The translations under genes were made by a program, and so were the position numbers. From assembly GCF_018613535.1 (NCBI RefSeq), contig NZ_JAGGQB010000005.1, positions 1 through 64,000 of the forward strand: 64,000 nt of DNA, in the 5' to 3' direction. The notes under the pieces are model-generated. The model did not search any database and was not told the origin of the DNA. It saw only the letters and a program-made list of their open reading frames with translations. The stretch is from Bacillus sp. ISL-51. GTDB lineage: Bacteria; Bacillota; Bacilli; Bacillales; Bacillaceae. This document shows, one piece after another, positions 19,693 through 27,616 of this stretch; the first letter of the stretch is position 1; each line of letters starts with the position of its first letter.

Positions 19693-19735
19693 AAAAAGCG
19701 AACGCATATTCGGATTTTTTCCGCGTTCGCTTTTT
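19693..19735 (-). terminator. cinA terminator overlapping the recA LexA box
   Basis: AAAAAGCGAACGC and GCGTTCGCTTTTT are perfect complements separated by 17 bases, followed on the minus strand by TTTTTTC. The arm nearer recA contains the LexA operator. Confidence 0.8.
19699..19712 (-). promoter_or_regulatory. LexA (DinR) box of recA
   Basis: Minus strand CGAATATGCGTTCG fits the Bacillus SOS consensus CGAACNNNNGTTCG with one difference and lies just upstream of the recA -35 box. Confidence 0.85.
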
Positions 19736-19797
19736 GATAAAACAGCATAATTTCACTTATAAAACTTGGATATCAAGGAGAAACTGCACTGAAAACA

Positions 19798-21048
19798 TTA
19801 TTTTTGCTCCAGCAGCTTTAAAATCAAATGGCAGCCGTATTTGGCGGCGCGCTTTCTGATACCTGTTCTGGAGCCGGCGAAGTTAAATTCGTACACCTCT
19901 TCTTTACCGGCCGCCGATATGCCGATAAAGACGTGTCCCGGAGAATGCCCGTCTTGCGGTTCCGGTCCGGCTGCTCCCGTAAAGCTGATGCCGATATCGC
20001 TTCCGGTCAGCTTTCTCACGCCGGCAGCAAGCTCTTTTGCACATTCCTTGCTGATCGCACCGCTGCCGCTCAGCGTCTCGTCTTTTACGCCAAGCACGTT
20101 TTGTTTCACGCTGTTAGAATAGCAAACCACGCCCCCTGCAAATATGTGAGAAGCGCCGCTTATATCAGTCAGCCACTCTGAAAACAGGCCGCCGGTAAAG
20201 CTTTCAGCAGCGGAAAGTTTGATTCCGTTTTCCCTGCATGCTTTTGAAAGCTCCTTTACCAGAGAAGTATCATCATATCCGTAGAAAAATTCACCGACAC
20301 GTTCTAAAATGACGGCTTCCGTTTCTTTCAAAAGCCGCTCTGTTTCTTTTTCATCGGCATGTTTCGCCGTCAAACGGAGCGTGACCTCCCCGTCAGCGGC
20401 CAAAGGCGCAATCGTCGGGTTTGTCTGCGCGTCAATGATATCTTCTAAATCAGCCTCAAGCTGAGATTCGCCTATTCCGAAAAACCGCAAAACAGTTGAT
20501 ACAATTTTTTCATTTGAACCGAGCTTTTTAAGAAGCAGCGGCTTGGCTTCGTTTTCAAACATCGGGCGCAGCTCGCTCGGCGGTCCCGGCAGCAGCATAT
20601 AAAGCCGCGAGTCATGCTCTGCGAGCATTCCCGGCGCCATGCCGAAATGATTCGCCAAAACCTCTGAACCTTCAATGACAAGCGCCTGTTTCCGGTTATT
20701 GGGAGACATTGTCCGTTTCGTTTTCACGAAGTATTCCTCAATGGAGCGGAACGCCTCATCATTCAGTACGAGCGGCCGGCCCAATGTGTTTGCGATAGTT
20801 TCCTTTGTTAAATCATCTTTTGTCGGTCCGAGCCCGCCTGAAAAAATAATCAGGTCCGAGCGCTCCTCGGCAATGCGGATCACCTGCTTAAGCCGCTCCG
20901 GATTGTCGCCGACGGCAGTGTGATAAAATACGTTCACGCCGATTTCGGCCAGTTCTTTGCTGATAAACTGCGCGTTTGTATTGGCGATCTGGCCGAGCAA
21001 AAGCTCTGAACCGACCGCAATAATTTCCGCTTTTTTGGCTATTTCCAT
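19798..21048 (-). CDS. cinA: CinA: MoCF-like domain plus NMN deamidase domain
   Basis: A 416-residue, two-domain protein. The N-terminal molybdopterin-binding-like domain (about 1-170, with [14 protein letters not shown] and [15 protein letters not shown]) is linked to a C-terminal amidohydrolase domain from about residue 255 with the [18 protein letters not shown] active-site segment and [10 protein letters not shown]. The family recycles nicotinamide mononucleotide and is induced with competence. It is usually coupled to recA, as here. The ribosome site GAAAGAAGGATTG precedes the ATG. Confidence 0.96.
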   Translation of the reverse strand: MEIAKKAEIIAVGSELLLGQIANTNAQFISKELAEIGVNVFYHTAVGDNPERLKQVIRIAEERSDLIIFSGGLGPTKDDLTKETIANTLGRPLVLNDEAFRSIEEYFVKTKRTMSPNNRKQALVIEGSEVLANHFGMAPGMLAEHDSRLYMLLPGPPSELRPMFENEAKPLLLKKLGSNEKIVSTVLRFFGIGESQLEADLEDIIDAQTNPTIAPLAADGEVTLRLTAKHADEKETERLLKETEAVILERVGEFFYGYDDTSLVKELSKACRENGIKLSAAESFTGGLFSEWLTDISGASHIFAGGVVCYSNSVKQNVLGVKDETLSGSGAISKECAKELAAGVRKLTGSDIGISFTGAAGPEPQDGHSPGHVFIGISAAGKEEVYEFNFAGSRTGIRKRAAKYGCHLILKLLEQK

Positions 21049-21066
21049 CTTACAATCCTTCTTTCG

Positions 21067-21648
21067 TTAGTTAGATGTTTTTAACGCTTCCCAGTTCTTC
21101 GCAAAATAATCCCAGCCTGAGACGACTGTGAAGAGCACGGCCACCCATAAAGCGATATCGCCGAATGGGAAGGAAACGAGCTCAAATGGAAGATTATGAA
21201 GTAAAAGGGCAGCAACAGCAATGATTTGAGCCCATGTTTTAATTTTCCCCAGCATATTGGCGGCAACGACTTCCCCCGTCCCTGCTAACACAAGCCTTAA
21301 GCCCGTGACGGCAAATTCGCGGCTGATAATAACAATAACCATCCACGCAGGTGCAAGGTCAAACTGCACAAGCGTAATTAATGCTGCCGAAACAAGCAGC
21401 TTGTCAGCCAGCGGATCTAAAAATTTCCCGAAATTTGTCACGAGGTTCAGTTTTCTGGCGTAGTATCCATCCACCCAGTCAGTCGTTGATGCGATAATGA
21501 ACAAAATAGCTCCTGCAAGATGTGCGACCGGAATCGGCTCTTCCCCGATATGAAGGCTGCCCCACTGAAAAGGAACAAGCATGATAATCATAAATACAGG
21601 AATTAAAGCGATTCTTGCCAGTGTGATTTTATTCGGTAAGTTAAACAT
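21067..21648 (-). CDS. pgsA: phosphatidylglycerophosphate synthase PgsA
   Basis: Joins CDP-diacylglycerol with glycerol-3-phosphate to make PGP, the precursor of phosphatidylglycerol and cardiolipin. This 193-residue membrane enzyme has the CDP-alcohol phosphotransferase motif DWVDGYYARKLNLVTNFGKF followed by LDPLADK, whose aspartates bind the metal. It has about five transmembrane segments. TTGGAGGGGC precedes the ATG. It follows rodZ across a strong terminator and precedes cinA by 18 bases. The gene cdsA, which makes its substrate, lies near the other end of the window. Confidence 0.98.
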   Translation of the reverse strand: MFNLPNKITLARIALIPVFMIIMLVPFQWGSLHIGEEPIPVAHLAGAILFIIASTTDWVDGYYARKLNLVTNFGKFLDPLADKLLVSAALITLVQFDLAPAWMVIVIISREFAVTGLRLVLAGTGEVVAANMLGKIKTWAQIIAVAALLLHNLPFELVSFPFGDIALWVAVLFTVVSGWDYFAKNWEALKTSN

Positions 21649-21683
21649 AAAGCCCCTCCAATGTATGTACTCGGACGTGAAGA

Positions 21684-21713
21684 AAAAGTCATCTTATTGT
21701 GCAGATGACTTTT
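21684..21713 (-). terminator. rodZ terminator
   Basis: AAAAGTCATCT pairs perfectly with AGATGACTTTT, followed on the minus strand by TTTTTCTTC. Confidence 0.88.
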
Positions 21714-21721
21714 CCTCCTTT

Positions 21722-22606
21722 TTATTTTGTAATCTTGATTGTTTGCGCCATCACGTCATGTGGATTGAGTTCATATGAAAGAACCTCTCCGTTGATTTTA
21801 ATTTTCAGGTTAGGGGCATAGCCCGTGCGTATTTCAACTAGCTTTTGATCGGTTATATCTTTTTTATAGGTTTCCCCTTTTTGCAGTGTTCCTTCTTTTA
21901 AGGAACTGCCGTTATCATCACGGACGCGGATCCATGCGCTGTCTGACGCAGTCAGCTCAAGCTCAAACTTATCCGCGCCGGAGACTTTATACGAAGTGGC
22001 TGAACCTTCCGTGCCGGCCGCTTTAATCACAGTTTTATTGCTGCTTTTTTCTTTATCTTTTTTATCAGATGCTTTTGTGTCCTTTTTGCTGTCTGTTTGA
22101 GATTCTCCGTTTTTATTGCCATCGTTTTTCAGCGCAGAATCTTTAGGAATCTCATATTTGCTCTCACTCTGCGTGGCAGCCTTATCGGCGTCGCTTTGTC
22201 CGGACTTGCTCATTCCGAACTGAATAATCGCATATACGATCGCGATGACGATAATGACACCAATGACGACAAGAATGGTCGGAAGCCATTCAGCCGCTTT
22301 TGAAGCGGGCTTCGGCAGCTCCCTTTGCATGCCGAGGCCGGAAATTTTTTCTGATACATCGTCATGATACGTGTTAGGGATGTCTTTTTTATATTCTTCA
22401 AATAATTGATCTGGATCAAGCCCTACAGCCTCAGCGTATTGCTTGATAAACGCCCGCACATAAAAATTGCCGGGGATGACGTCATAAGCTCCTTCTTCCA
22501 AAGCGGTTAAGTATCTTTTCTGAATTTTCGTCGCCGCTTGGAGGTCATCCAATGACATCCCTTTTTCCTCTCTGGCTTCTTTGAGCCGGATTGCTAATTC
22601 TGTCAC
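21722..22606 (-). CDS. rodZ: RodZ-like cell-shape protein (YmfM)
   Basis: A membrane protein that links the MreB cytoskeleton to the wall-synthesis machinery. It has an N-terminal Xre-type helix-turn-helix (about 1-70, RLKEAREEKGMSLDDLQAATKIQKRYL), one transmembrane helix (about 105-130), a Ser/Lys/Asp-rich linker and a C-terminal extracytoplasmic beta domain (DUF4115 type). A GTG three codons further upstream overlaps the ribosome site; GGAAGGTG with six-base spacing selects GTG 22606. It is last in the ymfF-ymfM run before a terminator. Confidence 0.93.
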   Translation of the reverse strand: MTELAIRLKEAREEKGMSLDDLQAATKIQKRYLTALEEGAYDVIPGNFYVRAFIKQYAEAVGLDPDQLFEEYKKDIPNTYHDDVSEKISGLGMQRELPKPASKAAEWLPTILVVIGVIIVIAIVYAIIQFGMSKSGQSDADKAATQSESKYEIPKDSALKNDGNKNGESQTDSKKDTKASDKKDKEKSSNKTVIKAAGTEGSATSYKVSGADKFELELTASDSAWIRVRDDNGSSLKEGTLQKGETYKKDITDQKLVEIRTGYAPNLKIKINGEVLSYELNPHDVMAQTIKITK

Positions 22607-22624
22607 AACAAACACCTTCCAATA

Positions 22625-23416
22625 TTAAAAATCAAAGCTTGAAAAACCAGTCTGGTCAAATATTTGCGGCTCTTCTGCATGTTCATATGTAATCACTTCG
22701 TCAGGATCATTTCTGAGCTCGATAATATAATCGAAGTCATCCAGCGTGTACTCCGTATTTTGGATAAAAATATCGGGGTGCTCCACAACCTTTGTCGCAG
22801 GCAGTCTCATAATTTCACTGACGAGCTGAAGATGGCGCTCCGATCCCCGCCTTGTTGAGACGATGCCGTCCAGGATAAATACGTTTTCCGTGCTGTATTC
22901 ATCGGCAATGAGCTGGCTTCTGATCGTTTGCTTTAAAAGCGTTGATGATACAAAAAGCCATCTTTTGCTGGCGCATACGCTTGAAGCGACGATGGATTCC
23001 GTTTTTCCGACGCGCGGCATTCCACGGATTCCGATCAGTTTGTGTCCTTCTTTTTTAAACAGCTCAGCCATAAAGTCGACCAAAAGGCCCAGCTCGTCTC
23101 TCTCAAAGCGGAAGGTTTTTTTATCGTCGGCATCCCGCTGGATGTATCTTCCGTGACGGACTGCGAGGCGGTCGCGAAGCCTCGGTTCTCTCAGCTTCGT
23201 TACTTTAATGGTTTCCATTGTTTTTAAAATTGATTCTAATCGTTTAATTTGATCTATATGGCGGCATCTGAGCAGCATTCCCCTTCTGGAAAGGTCGACG
23301 CCGTTAATGGTGACAATATTAATCGATAGCATCCCGAGAAGAGATGAAATATCCCCGAGCAGGCCGGGGCGGTTCACTTGAATTTCATATTCAAAATACC
23401 ATTCGAGCTTTGCCAA
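22625..23416 (-). CDS. ymfK: YmfK: ACT-like domain fused to a P-loop domain, function unknown
   Basis: A conserved Bacillus protein (DUF3388). Residues about 5-75 form an ACT-like ligand-binding module (VNRPGLLGDISSLLGML, INGVDLSRRGML). The rest carries a GMPRVGKT Walker A (about 132-139) and a plausible Walker B in VFILDG. It may therefore bind a small effector and a nucleotide; no reaction is known to me. A longer ATG frame exists, but GGAGGGGG sits eight bases before TTG 23416, so that start is preferred. It lies 18 bases from rodZ, suggesting a shared role or merely shared transcription. Confidence 0.88.
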   Translation of the reverse strand: MAKLEWYFEYEIQVNRPGLLGDISSLLGMLSINIVTINGVDLSRRGMLLRCRHIDQIKRLESILKTMETIKVTKLREPRLRDRLAVRHGRYIQRDADDKKTFRFERDELGLLVDFMAELFKKEGHKLIGIRGMPRVGKTESIVASSVCASKRWLFVSSTLLKQTIRSQLIADEYSTENVFILDGIVSTRRGSERHLQLVSEIMRLPATKVVEHPDIFIQNTEYTLDDFDYIIELRNDPDEVITYEHAEEPQIFDQTGFSSFDF

Positions 23417-23520
23417 ATGATATACCCCCTCCATTGTGGCAAATTTTTACCTTCCTTTATCATAAATCATTTTTCTCTAATTAGAAAGAAGAATGTTGCT
23501 CTCCAGAGGAAAACATAAAA

Positions 23521-23544
23521 AAGAGAGGAGAAATCTCCCCTCTT
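23521..23544 (-). terminator. ymfJ terminator
   Basis: A ten-base stem (AAGAGAGGAG with CTCCCCTCTT, one wobble) and 4-base loop, followed on the minus strand by TTTTTTATG. It overlaps the ymfJ stop codon. Confidence 0.85.
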
Positions 23545-23800
23545 AATGAGTGCTGTTATTTTCAACAAGCTTAACCATCATATTTGCAATGGCGCGCTGT
23601 TCATCTTTAGAAGCTACGCTCCAAAGATCCGCAAGCACTTTTTCCTGATGGTTTTTAGAATCGACTTCGCTCGCCAGGTAACCGCCGATTTCTGTAGCGA
23701 GATCAGTGATGGTTTCATCACTCATTCCTTTTTCCTGCGCATAGTTCAATCTGTCTCCAAGGAAATTCTTCCAACTATCCCAGTTTTCTAATACTGACAT
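23543..23800 (-). CDS. ymfJ: conserved DUF3243 protein YmfJ
   Basis: An 85-residue helical protein of the DUF3243 family (MSVLENWDSWKNFLGDRL, EIGGYLASEVDSKNHQEKVLADLW). The open frame reaches back 30 codons into the upstream region, but TGGAGGAAGCCC directly precedes ATG 23800, and that start gives the family length. No catalytic residues stand out. B. subtilis reports describe a DNA-binding dimer affecting expression of its neighbours; that is recalled and not visible here. Confidence 0.88.
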   Translation of the reverse strand: MSVLENWDSWKNFLGDRLNYAQEKGMSDETITDLATEIGGYLASEVDSKNHQEKVLADLWSVASKDEQRAIANMMVKLVENNSTH

Positions 23801-23877
23801 TTGGGCTTCCTCCATTTCATCTGTCGTTACAAAATTATTTTGTCCGTGCAGATGCAAACTATACACGTATTTTTTAT

Positions 23878-24606
23878 TCAGCAGTGCCATCCTCCATTAA
23901 CGGATAAAATATGCCCCGTAATATAGGAAGCCTTGTCCGACAATAAAAATGCCGCAGCTTCGGCGATTTCTTTCGGCTCCGCAAGCCTGCCTGCCGGAAT
24001 CTCCTCTGCCAATGCTTCTTTTTCGTCTGCGGTGAATTGATCAAGCATTTTCGTATCCACCGCTCCGGGCGCGACCGCATTTACTCTGATGCCGCTCGGG
24101 GCGAGTTCTTTGGCAAGGGCTTTGACGAACGAATGCTGTGCTCCTTTTACCATGCTGTATAAAACCTCGCATGATGCCCCAGTTTCTCCCCATACAGAGC
24201 CGATCGCGACGATGCCGCCGCTTTTTTTCCGAATCATGCCGGGCACAAGGTTTCTCGCCAATATAAACGGGCTTGTCACATGCAGCTGCACCATCTGCCG
24301 CGCCGTTTCATCCGTCACGTCTGTAATCAGACCGAAATGGCTTTTTCCGCTGTTCAGAATAAGGGCGTCAACAGGCTTTTGAATCAAACGGGTGAGTGTC
24401 TCCGCTCCGGCCGGCGAAGACAGGTCACCCTGTATAATATCGGCGCGCACGCCAAACGCCGCAGTCAGTCTTTCTGCAAGCACGGCTGCAGACTTTTTAT
24501 TAGAATAATAATGCAAAAGCACATCGTACCCGTTTTTGGCGAGCGTTTCACTTATACTTTGCCCGATCCCGCCGCTTGCGCCGGTCACGAGTGCTGTCGG
24601 ATTCAT
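23878..24606 (-). CDS. ymfI: short-chain dehydrogenase/reductase YmfI
   Basis: A classical SDR of 242 residues. The cofactor motif TGASGGIGQS is at the N-terminus, the NxG motif appears as LNSGKSHFG, the catalytic Ser is in IGSVWGETGAS, the YSMVK motif supplies Tyr and Lys, and NAVAPGAVDTKML follows. It resembles FabG-type 3-oxoacyl-ACP reductases, but fatty-acid synthase genes are not adjacent, so the substrate is open. GTG and ATG occur as adjacent start codons after GAAGGG; ATG 24606 is chosen. It lies between ymfH and ymfJ. Confidence 0.9.
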   Translation of the reverse strand: MNPTALVTGASGGIGQSISETLAKNGYDVLLHYYSNKKSAAVLAERLTAAFGVRADIIQGDLSSPAGAETLTRLIQKPVDALILNSGKSHFGLITDVTDETARQMVQLHVTSPFILARNLVPGMIRKKSGGIVAIGSVWGETGASCEVLYSMVKGAQHSFVKALAKELAPSGIRVNAVAPGAVDTKMLDQFTADEKEALAEEIPAGRLAEPKEIAEAAAFLLSDKASYITGHILSVNGGWHC

Positions 24607-24633
24607 CACTCAAATCCCTTCTTTCCCCAGAAA

Positions 24634-24661
24634 AACATCCCTCAAAACGTTGAGGGATGTT
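24634..24661 (-). terminator. ymfH terminator
   Basis: A perfect 12-bp stem (AACATCCCTCAA with TTGAGGGATGTT), 4-base loop, then TTTTTCTGG on the minus strand. Confidence 0.9.
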
Positions 24662-24664
24662 TCC

Positions 24665-25951
24665 TTATGATTTTGGCACCACTTTGCAGACTGTCAGCCT
24701 GTCTTCGGCGATTTCTTCTTTTATGACACGCTGCACGTCCTCCAGCGTAATCTGTTCCAGCACGGTCACTACGTCAAATAAACTCATGTCTAAAAACGCG
24801 TAGCGGGTGAACTGATTCGCGATATATTCAGGTGAATTCAGCGCTTTTAAAAATGACCCGATTTTCTTTTTTCTCGCCAAATCAAGTTTTTCCGCGGTAA
24901 CCGCAGACCCCGCTTGAAGAAGCATCTGTTTTAATTCATCTGCCAGCTTATCCGGTTCCGGTGTGTCTCCTCCGACTGAGGCAAAGCCGAATCCGTATTC
25001 AGCCGTATAATCAAAGCTGAACGTTTCATCAATGTACCCCTTGTCGTATAAGTCCCCGTAATGTGACGAGCTTTTTCCGAAAAGGCTCTCAAGCATCAGG
25101 TTCATGGCAAGCTCGTGTTTGAGAAGCTCCCGACCTGTTTTATATGGGTCTTTTGCTTTTAAGCCGACGAGACATTTTGAGCCTTGGACGTTCATTTTCA
25201 ATTCCTGTTCCTGACGGAAAACCGCTTCTTGTTCCTGAACTTCCTTCCGCTTGATTTCAGGCTGGTCTGTAAACGGTTTTTTCTCCTGGTTTTCCCTGAC
25301 CTGCTTTATGACGGCTTCCGGATCGACAGGGCCTACGATAAAGAGAAGCATATTGCTCGGATGGTAAAAGGTTTCGTAGCACTCATACAGAAGGTCTTTC
25401 GTGATATGAGATATGCTTTCCACCGTGCCGGCGATGTCAATTTTGACCGGGTGGTCTTTATACATATTTTCGATGAGGCCGAAAAACAGCCGCCAATCGG
25501 GATTATCGTCATACATGTTAATTTCTTGGCCGATAATGCCTTTTTCTTTTTCTACCGATTTTTCCGTGAAATAAGGGTCCTGCACAAAATCAACGAGTGT
25601 TTCTAAATTCCGCTCTACATTTGAAGTGCTCGAAAACAGGTAAGCGGTTCTCGTAAAAGACGTAAAGGCATTTGCCGAAGCTCCTTGCTTACTGAAATCC
25701 TGAAACACGTCGCCGTCCGCTTTTTCAAACAGCTTATGCTCCAGAAAATGTGCGATGCCGTCCGGGACATGAACCATGTTTTCCTTTTTCAAAGGGACGA
25801 ACTGATTGTCAATGGAACCGTATTTTGTCGTAAAAACGGCGTATGTTTTGTTAAAGCCCTTTTTCGGCAGCACATAGACGTTAAGGCCGTTTGCCATTTT
25901 TTCATGATACAGCGTTTCCTGCAGCTGTTCGAATTCTATCGGTTTAGTCAA
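24665..25951 (-). CDS. ymfH: M16-family zinc peptidase YmfH
   Basis: A processing-peptidase-like protein (428 aa). The inverted zinc motif HFLEH is at residues 68-72, with the downstream glutamate in the EKEKGIIGQEINMY segment, so it should be catalytically competent. The second M16 half (about 200-420) is present. TTG start preceded by GGGGGGAGCATC. Its start overlaps the ymfF stop by four bases, so the two are translationally coupled. Such pairs of active and inactive M16 subunits commonly act as heterodimers, as in AlbE/AlbF or PqqF-like enzymes. The substrate is unknown. Confidence 0.93.
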   Translation of the reverse strand: MTKPIEFEQLQETLYHEKMANGLNVYVLPKKGFNKTYAVFTTKYGSIDNQFVPLKKENMVHVPDGIAHFLEHKLFEKADGDVFQDFSKQGASANAFTSFTRTAYLFSSTSNVERNLETLVDFVQDPYFTEKSVEKEKGIIGQEINMYDDNPDWRLFFGLIENMYKDHPVKIDIAGTVESISHITKDLLYECYETFYHPSNMLLFIVGPVDPEAVIKQVRENQEKKPFTDQPEIKRKEVQEQEAVFRQEQELKMNVQGSKCLVGLKAKDPYKTGRELLKHELAMNLMLESLFGKSSSHYGDLYDKGYIDETFSFDYTAEYGFGFASVGGDTPEPDKLADELKQMLLQAGSAVTAEKLDLARKKKIGSFLKALNSPEYIANQFTRYAFLDMSLFDVVTVLEQITLEDVQRVIKEEIAEDRLTVCKVVPKS

Positions 25952-27228
25952 GATGCTCCCCCCGTCCCTTTTAAGAAATAAGTCGTATCCAATTTAATGT
26001 TCTTTCCGGCATTGATAATGTCCTCTTTCGTCACCCGCTCGATATTGCCAAGGAACGTCTCGACCGGTATTTCCACTTGGGCTGCGGCCTGCTGATACAG
26101 AAATTCTGCTAAACCGTATGCAGTATCAATCGTTTCCAGCACTTGGTTTTTAATAACGGCCTTTGTTTGGGTGATATCATCTTCAGAGAAATCCCCGTTT
26201 TGCATCGCCTGAAATTGTTCTTCAATAATTGTGACAGCCTGCTTGTAATTTTTCACTTCAATGCCCGACATGACCATCAAAAGCCCTTTAAAGCTTTCAA
26301 CACGCGATGCGGCATAATAAGCGAGACTCGCTTTTTCACGGACATTCATAAACAGCTTCGAATGTGAAAAACCGCCGAAAAGTCCATTAAACACTTGTAA
26401 TGCGGGATAGTCCCGGTCTGTGTAGGTGGTATTGGTTCGGAATCCGATGTTCAGCTTGCCTTGTTTGACATCCTCTTCATCAATGACTTCCTTAGGCTCA
26501 GGCTGTTCATTTGTCTGGTTTCTTTCAATTGGCTGCTGCGCCCGCTCTTCTGTTTTAAAATACGTATCGACAGCCGTTTTTACCTGCGCTGTATCGACGT
26601 CGCCAATGATATACAGATCCAGCTGATCTTCATTGACGGCTTTTTGATATGCTTCATACAGATTCTTCGGCGTAATGTGTTCGACGTCCTCAAGTTCACC
26701 GTTTACATGAAGGGCGTAAGGCTCGTCTTTGCACATTTCCTGAACGAGACGCAAGTTGGAATATCTCATTTTATCGTCATATACGGCTTGAATGCGCTGT
26801 TTCAGCGTCCGTTTTTCCTGCGTGACATACAGCTGCTGAAATGCGCCGTCTTCCAGAGCAGGTGAAAACACGAGCTCTGATAAAAGCTGCAGCCCTTTTT
26901 CAAGCAATGGCGTCCGATCCTTTAAATATTTTTCGTTCGGGATTTCCAGCCTGAACGTGATAATATGCCGCTCCCCTTTTTTTGCCAGGTCAGCGGAAAC
27001 GGATGTGCCGTAAAGCTCATCAAAATAAGCGCGCAAATCAGCGGTTTTCGGCCGGCTTTCTGTACCGCGGAGAAGCACATGCGGAAACAGCGCCCTTTTC
27101 GTTACGAGCTCTTTTGTTAAAGGAGCCAGCATTTTAAACGTCAGTGAAACGGTTTTAAACTTTTCTGTCTTAACAATATGGGCGGTGATTCCGCCGTGCT
27201 TTGACTTCATTTCATTTACGTAAGTCAT
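25948..27228 (-). CDS. ymfF: M16-like protein lacking the zinc motif, YmfF
   Basis: A 426-residue M16-fold protein. Where the HxxEH motif should be (about residues 40-65) the sequence reads FPHVLLRGTESRP, with no histidine/glutamate pair, so it is probably a non-catalytic partner of YmfH. The C-terminal M16 half with GFRTNTTYTDRDYPAL and the SKLFMNVREKASLAYYA stretch is well kept. AAGGAGG with a seven-base gap precedes the ATG. It is first of the coupled ymfF-ymfH pair. Partnership is inferred from coupling and from other M16 systems. Confidence 0.92.
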   Translation of the reverse strand: MTYVNEMKSKHGGITAHIVKTEKFKTVSLTFKMLAPLTKELVTKRALFPHVLLRGTESRPKTADLRAYFDELYGTSVSADLAKKGERHIITFRLEIPNEKYLKDRTPLLEKGLQLLSELVFSPALEDGAFQQLYVTQEKRTLKQRIQAVYDDKMRYSNLRLVQEMCKDEPYALHVNGELEDVEHITPKNLYEAYQKAVNEDQLDLYIIGDVDTAQVKTAVDTYFKTEERAQQPIERNQTNEQPEPKEVIDEEDVKQGKLNIGFRTNTTYTDRDYPALQVFNGLFGGFSHSKLFMNVREKASLAYYAASRVESFKGLLMVMSGIEVKNYKQAVTIIEEQFQAMQNGDFSEDDITQTKAVIKNQVLETIDTAYGLAEFLYQQAAAQVEIPVETFLGNIERVTKEDIINAGKNIKLDTTYFLKGTGGAS

Positions 27229-27589
27229 GTGAAACCTCCTTCGTTCATTCTTTAATAGTATGTATTATGACCAAAATTCAGCATTCGCAAAAAAGAGTGC
27301 GTGAATGTAATTATATCAACTGGAGGATTTATAAGGAAACAAAAAACTTCTGCCGGAAAACAGACAGAGGCTGCAACTTTATGTTTCGGCTTCGAAAGGC
27401 CGCGAGTCGGCACTTCCGAATATATTGACCGTTACCGGCAGCACTACAATTGCGCACCCGGTTAAATCCGCGGCTGCAGGAGGGACAAACGCCCGAGGAC
27501 GGCATCGTTCGTAAATGTTCCAGTAACATGATCGCAGCGGAAATAATGACTTTTTAAAAAAACGATCACGAATCGTGTCGAAAATAAAA
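27229..27589. other. ymfD-ymfF intergenic region, ymfE not present
   Basis: About 360 bases with no secure gene. B. subtilis 168 has ymfE here; no such sequence is visible. One short plus-strand frame (GTG 27301 to TAA 27465, 54 codons, ending SEYIDRYRQHYNCAPG) lacks a good ribosome site. The minus strand near 27260-27275 (CATAAT and TATTAA) may hold the ymfF promoter. The stretch 27340-27540 is less AT-rich than usual intergenic DNA and might be the decayed remains of a gene. Confidence 0.5.
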
Positions 27590-27616
27590 AAAGACAGTGC
27601 AGATTACACCGTCTTT
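27590..27616 (-). terminator. ymfD terminator
   Basis: AAAGACAGTG pairs with CACCGTCTTT with one mismatch, then seven T on the minus strand. It overlaps the ymfD stop. Confidence 0.85.

Noticed and set aside
27329..27529. 66-codon minus-strand frame in the ymfD-ymfF gap
   Set aside because: Cys/Arg-rich composition, no ribosome site and no family resemblance.
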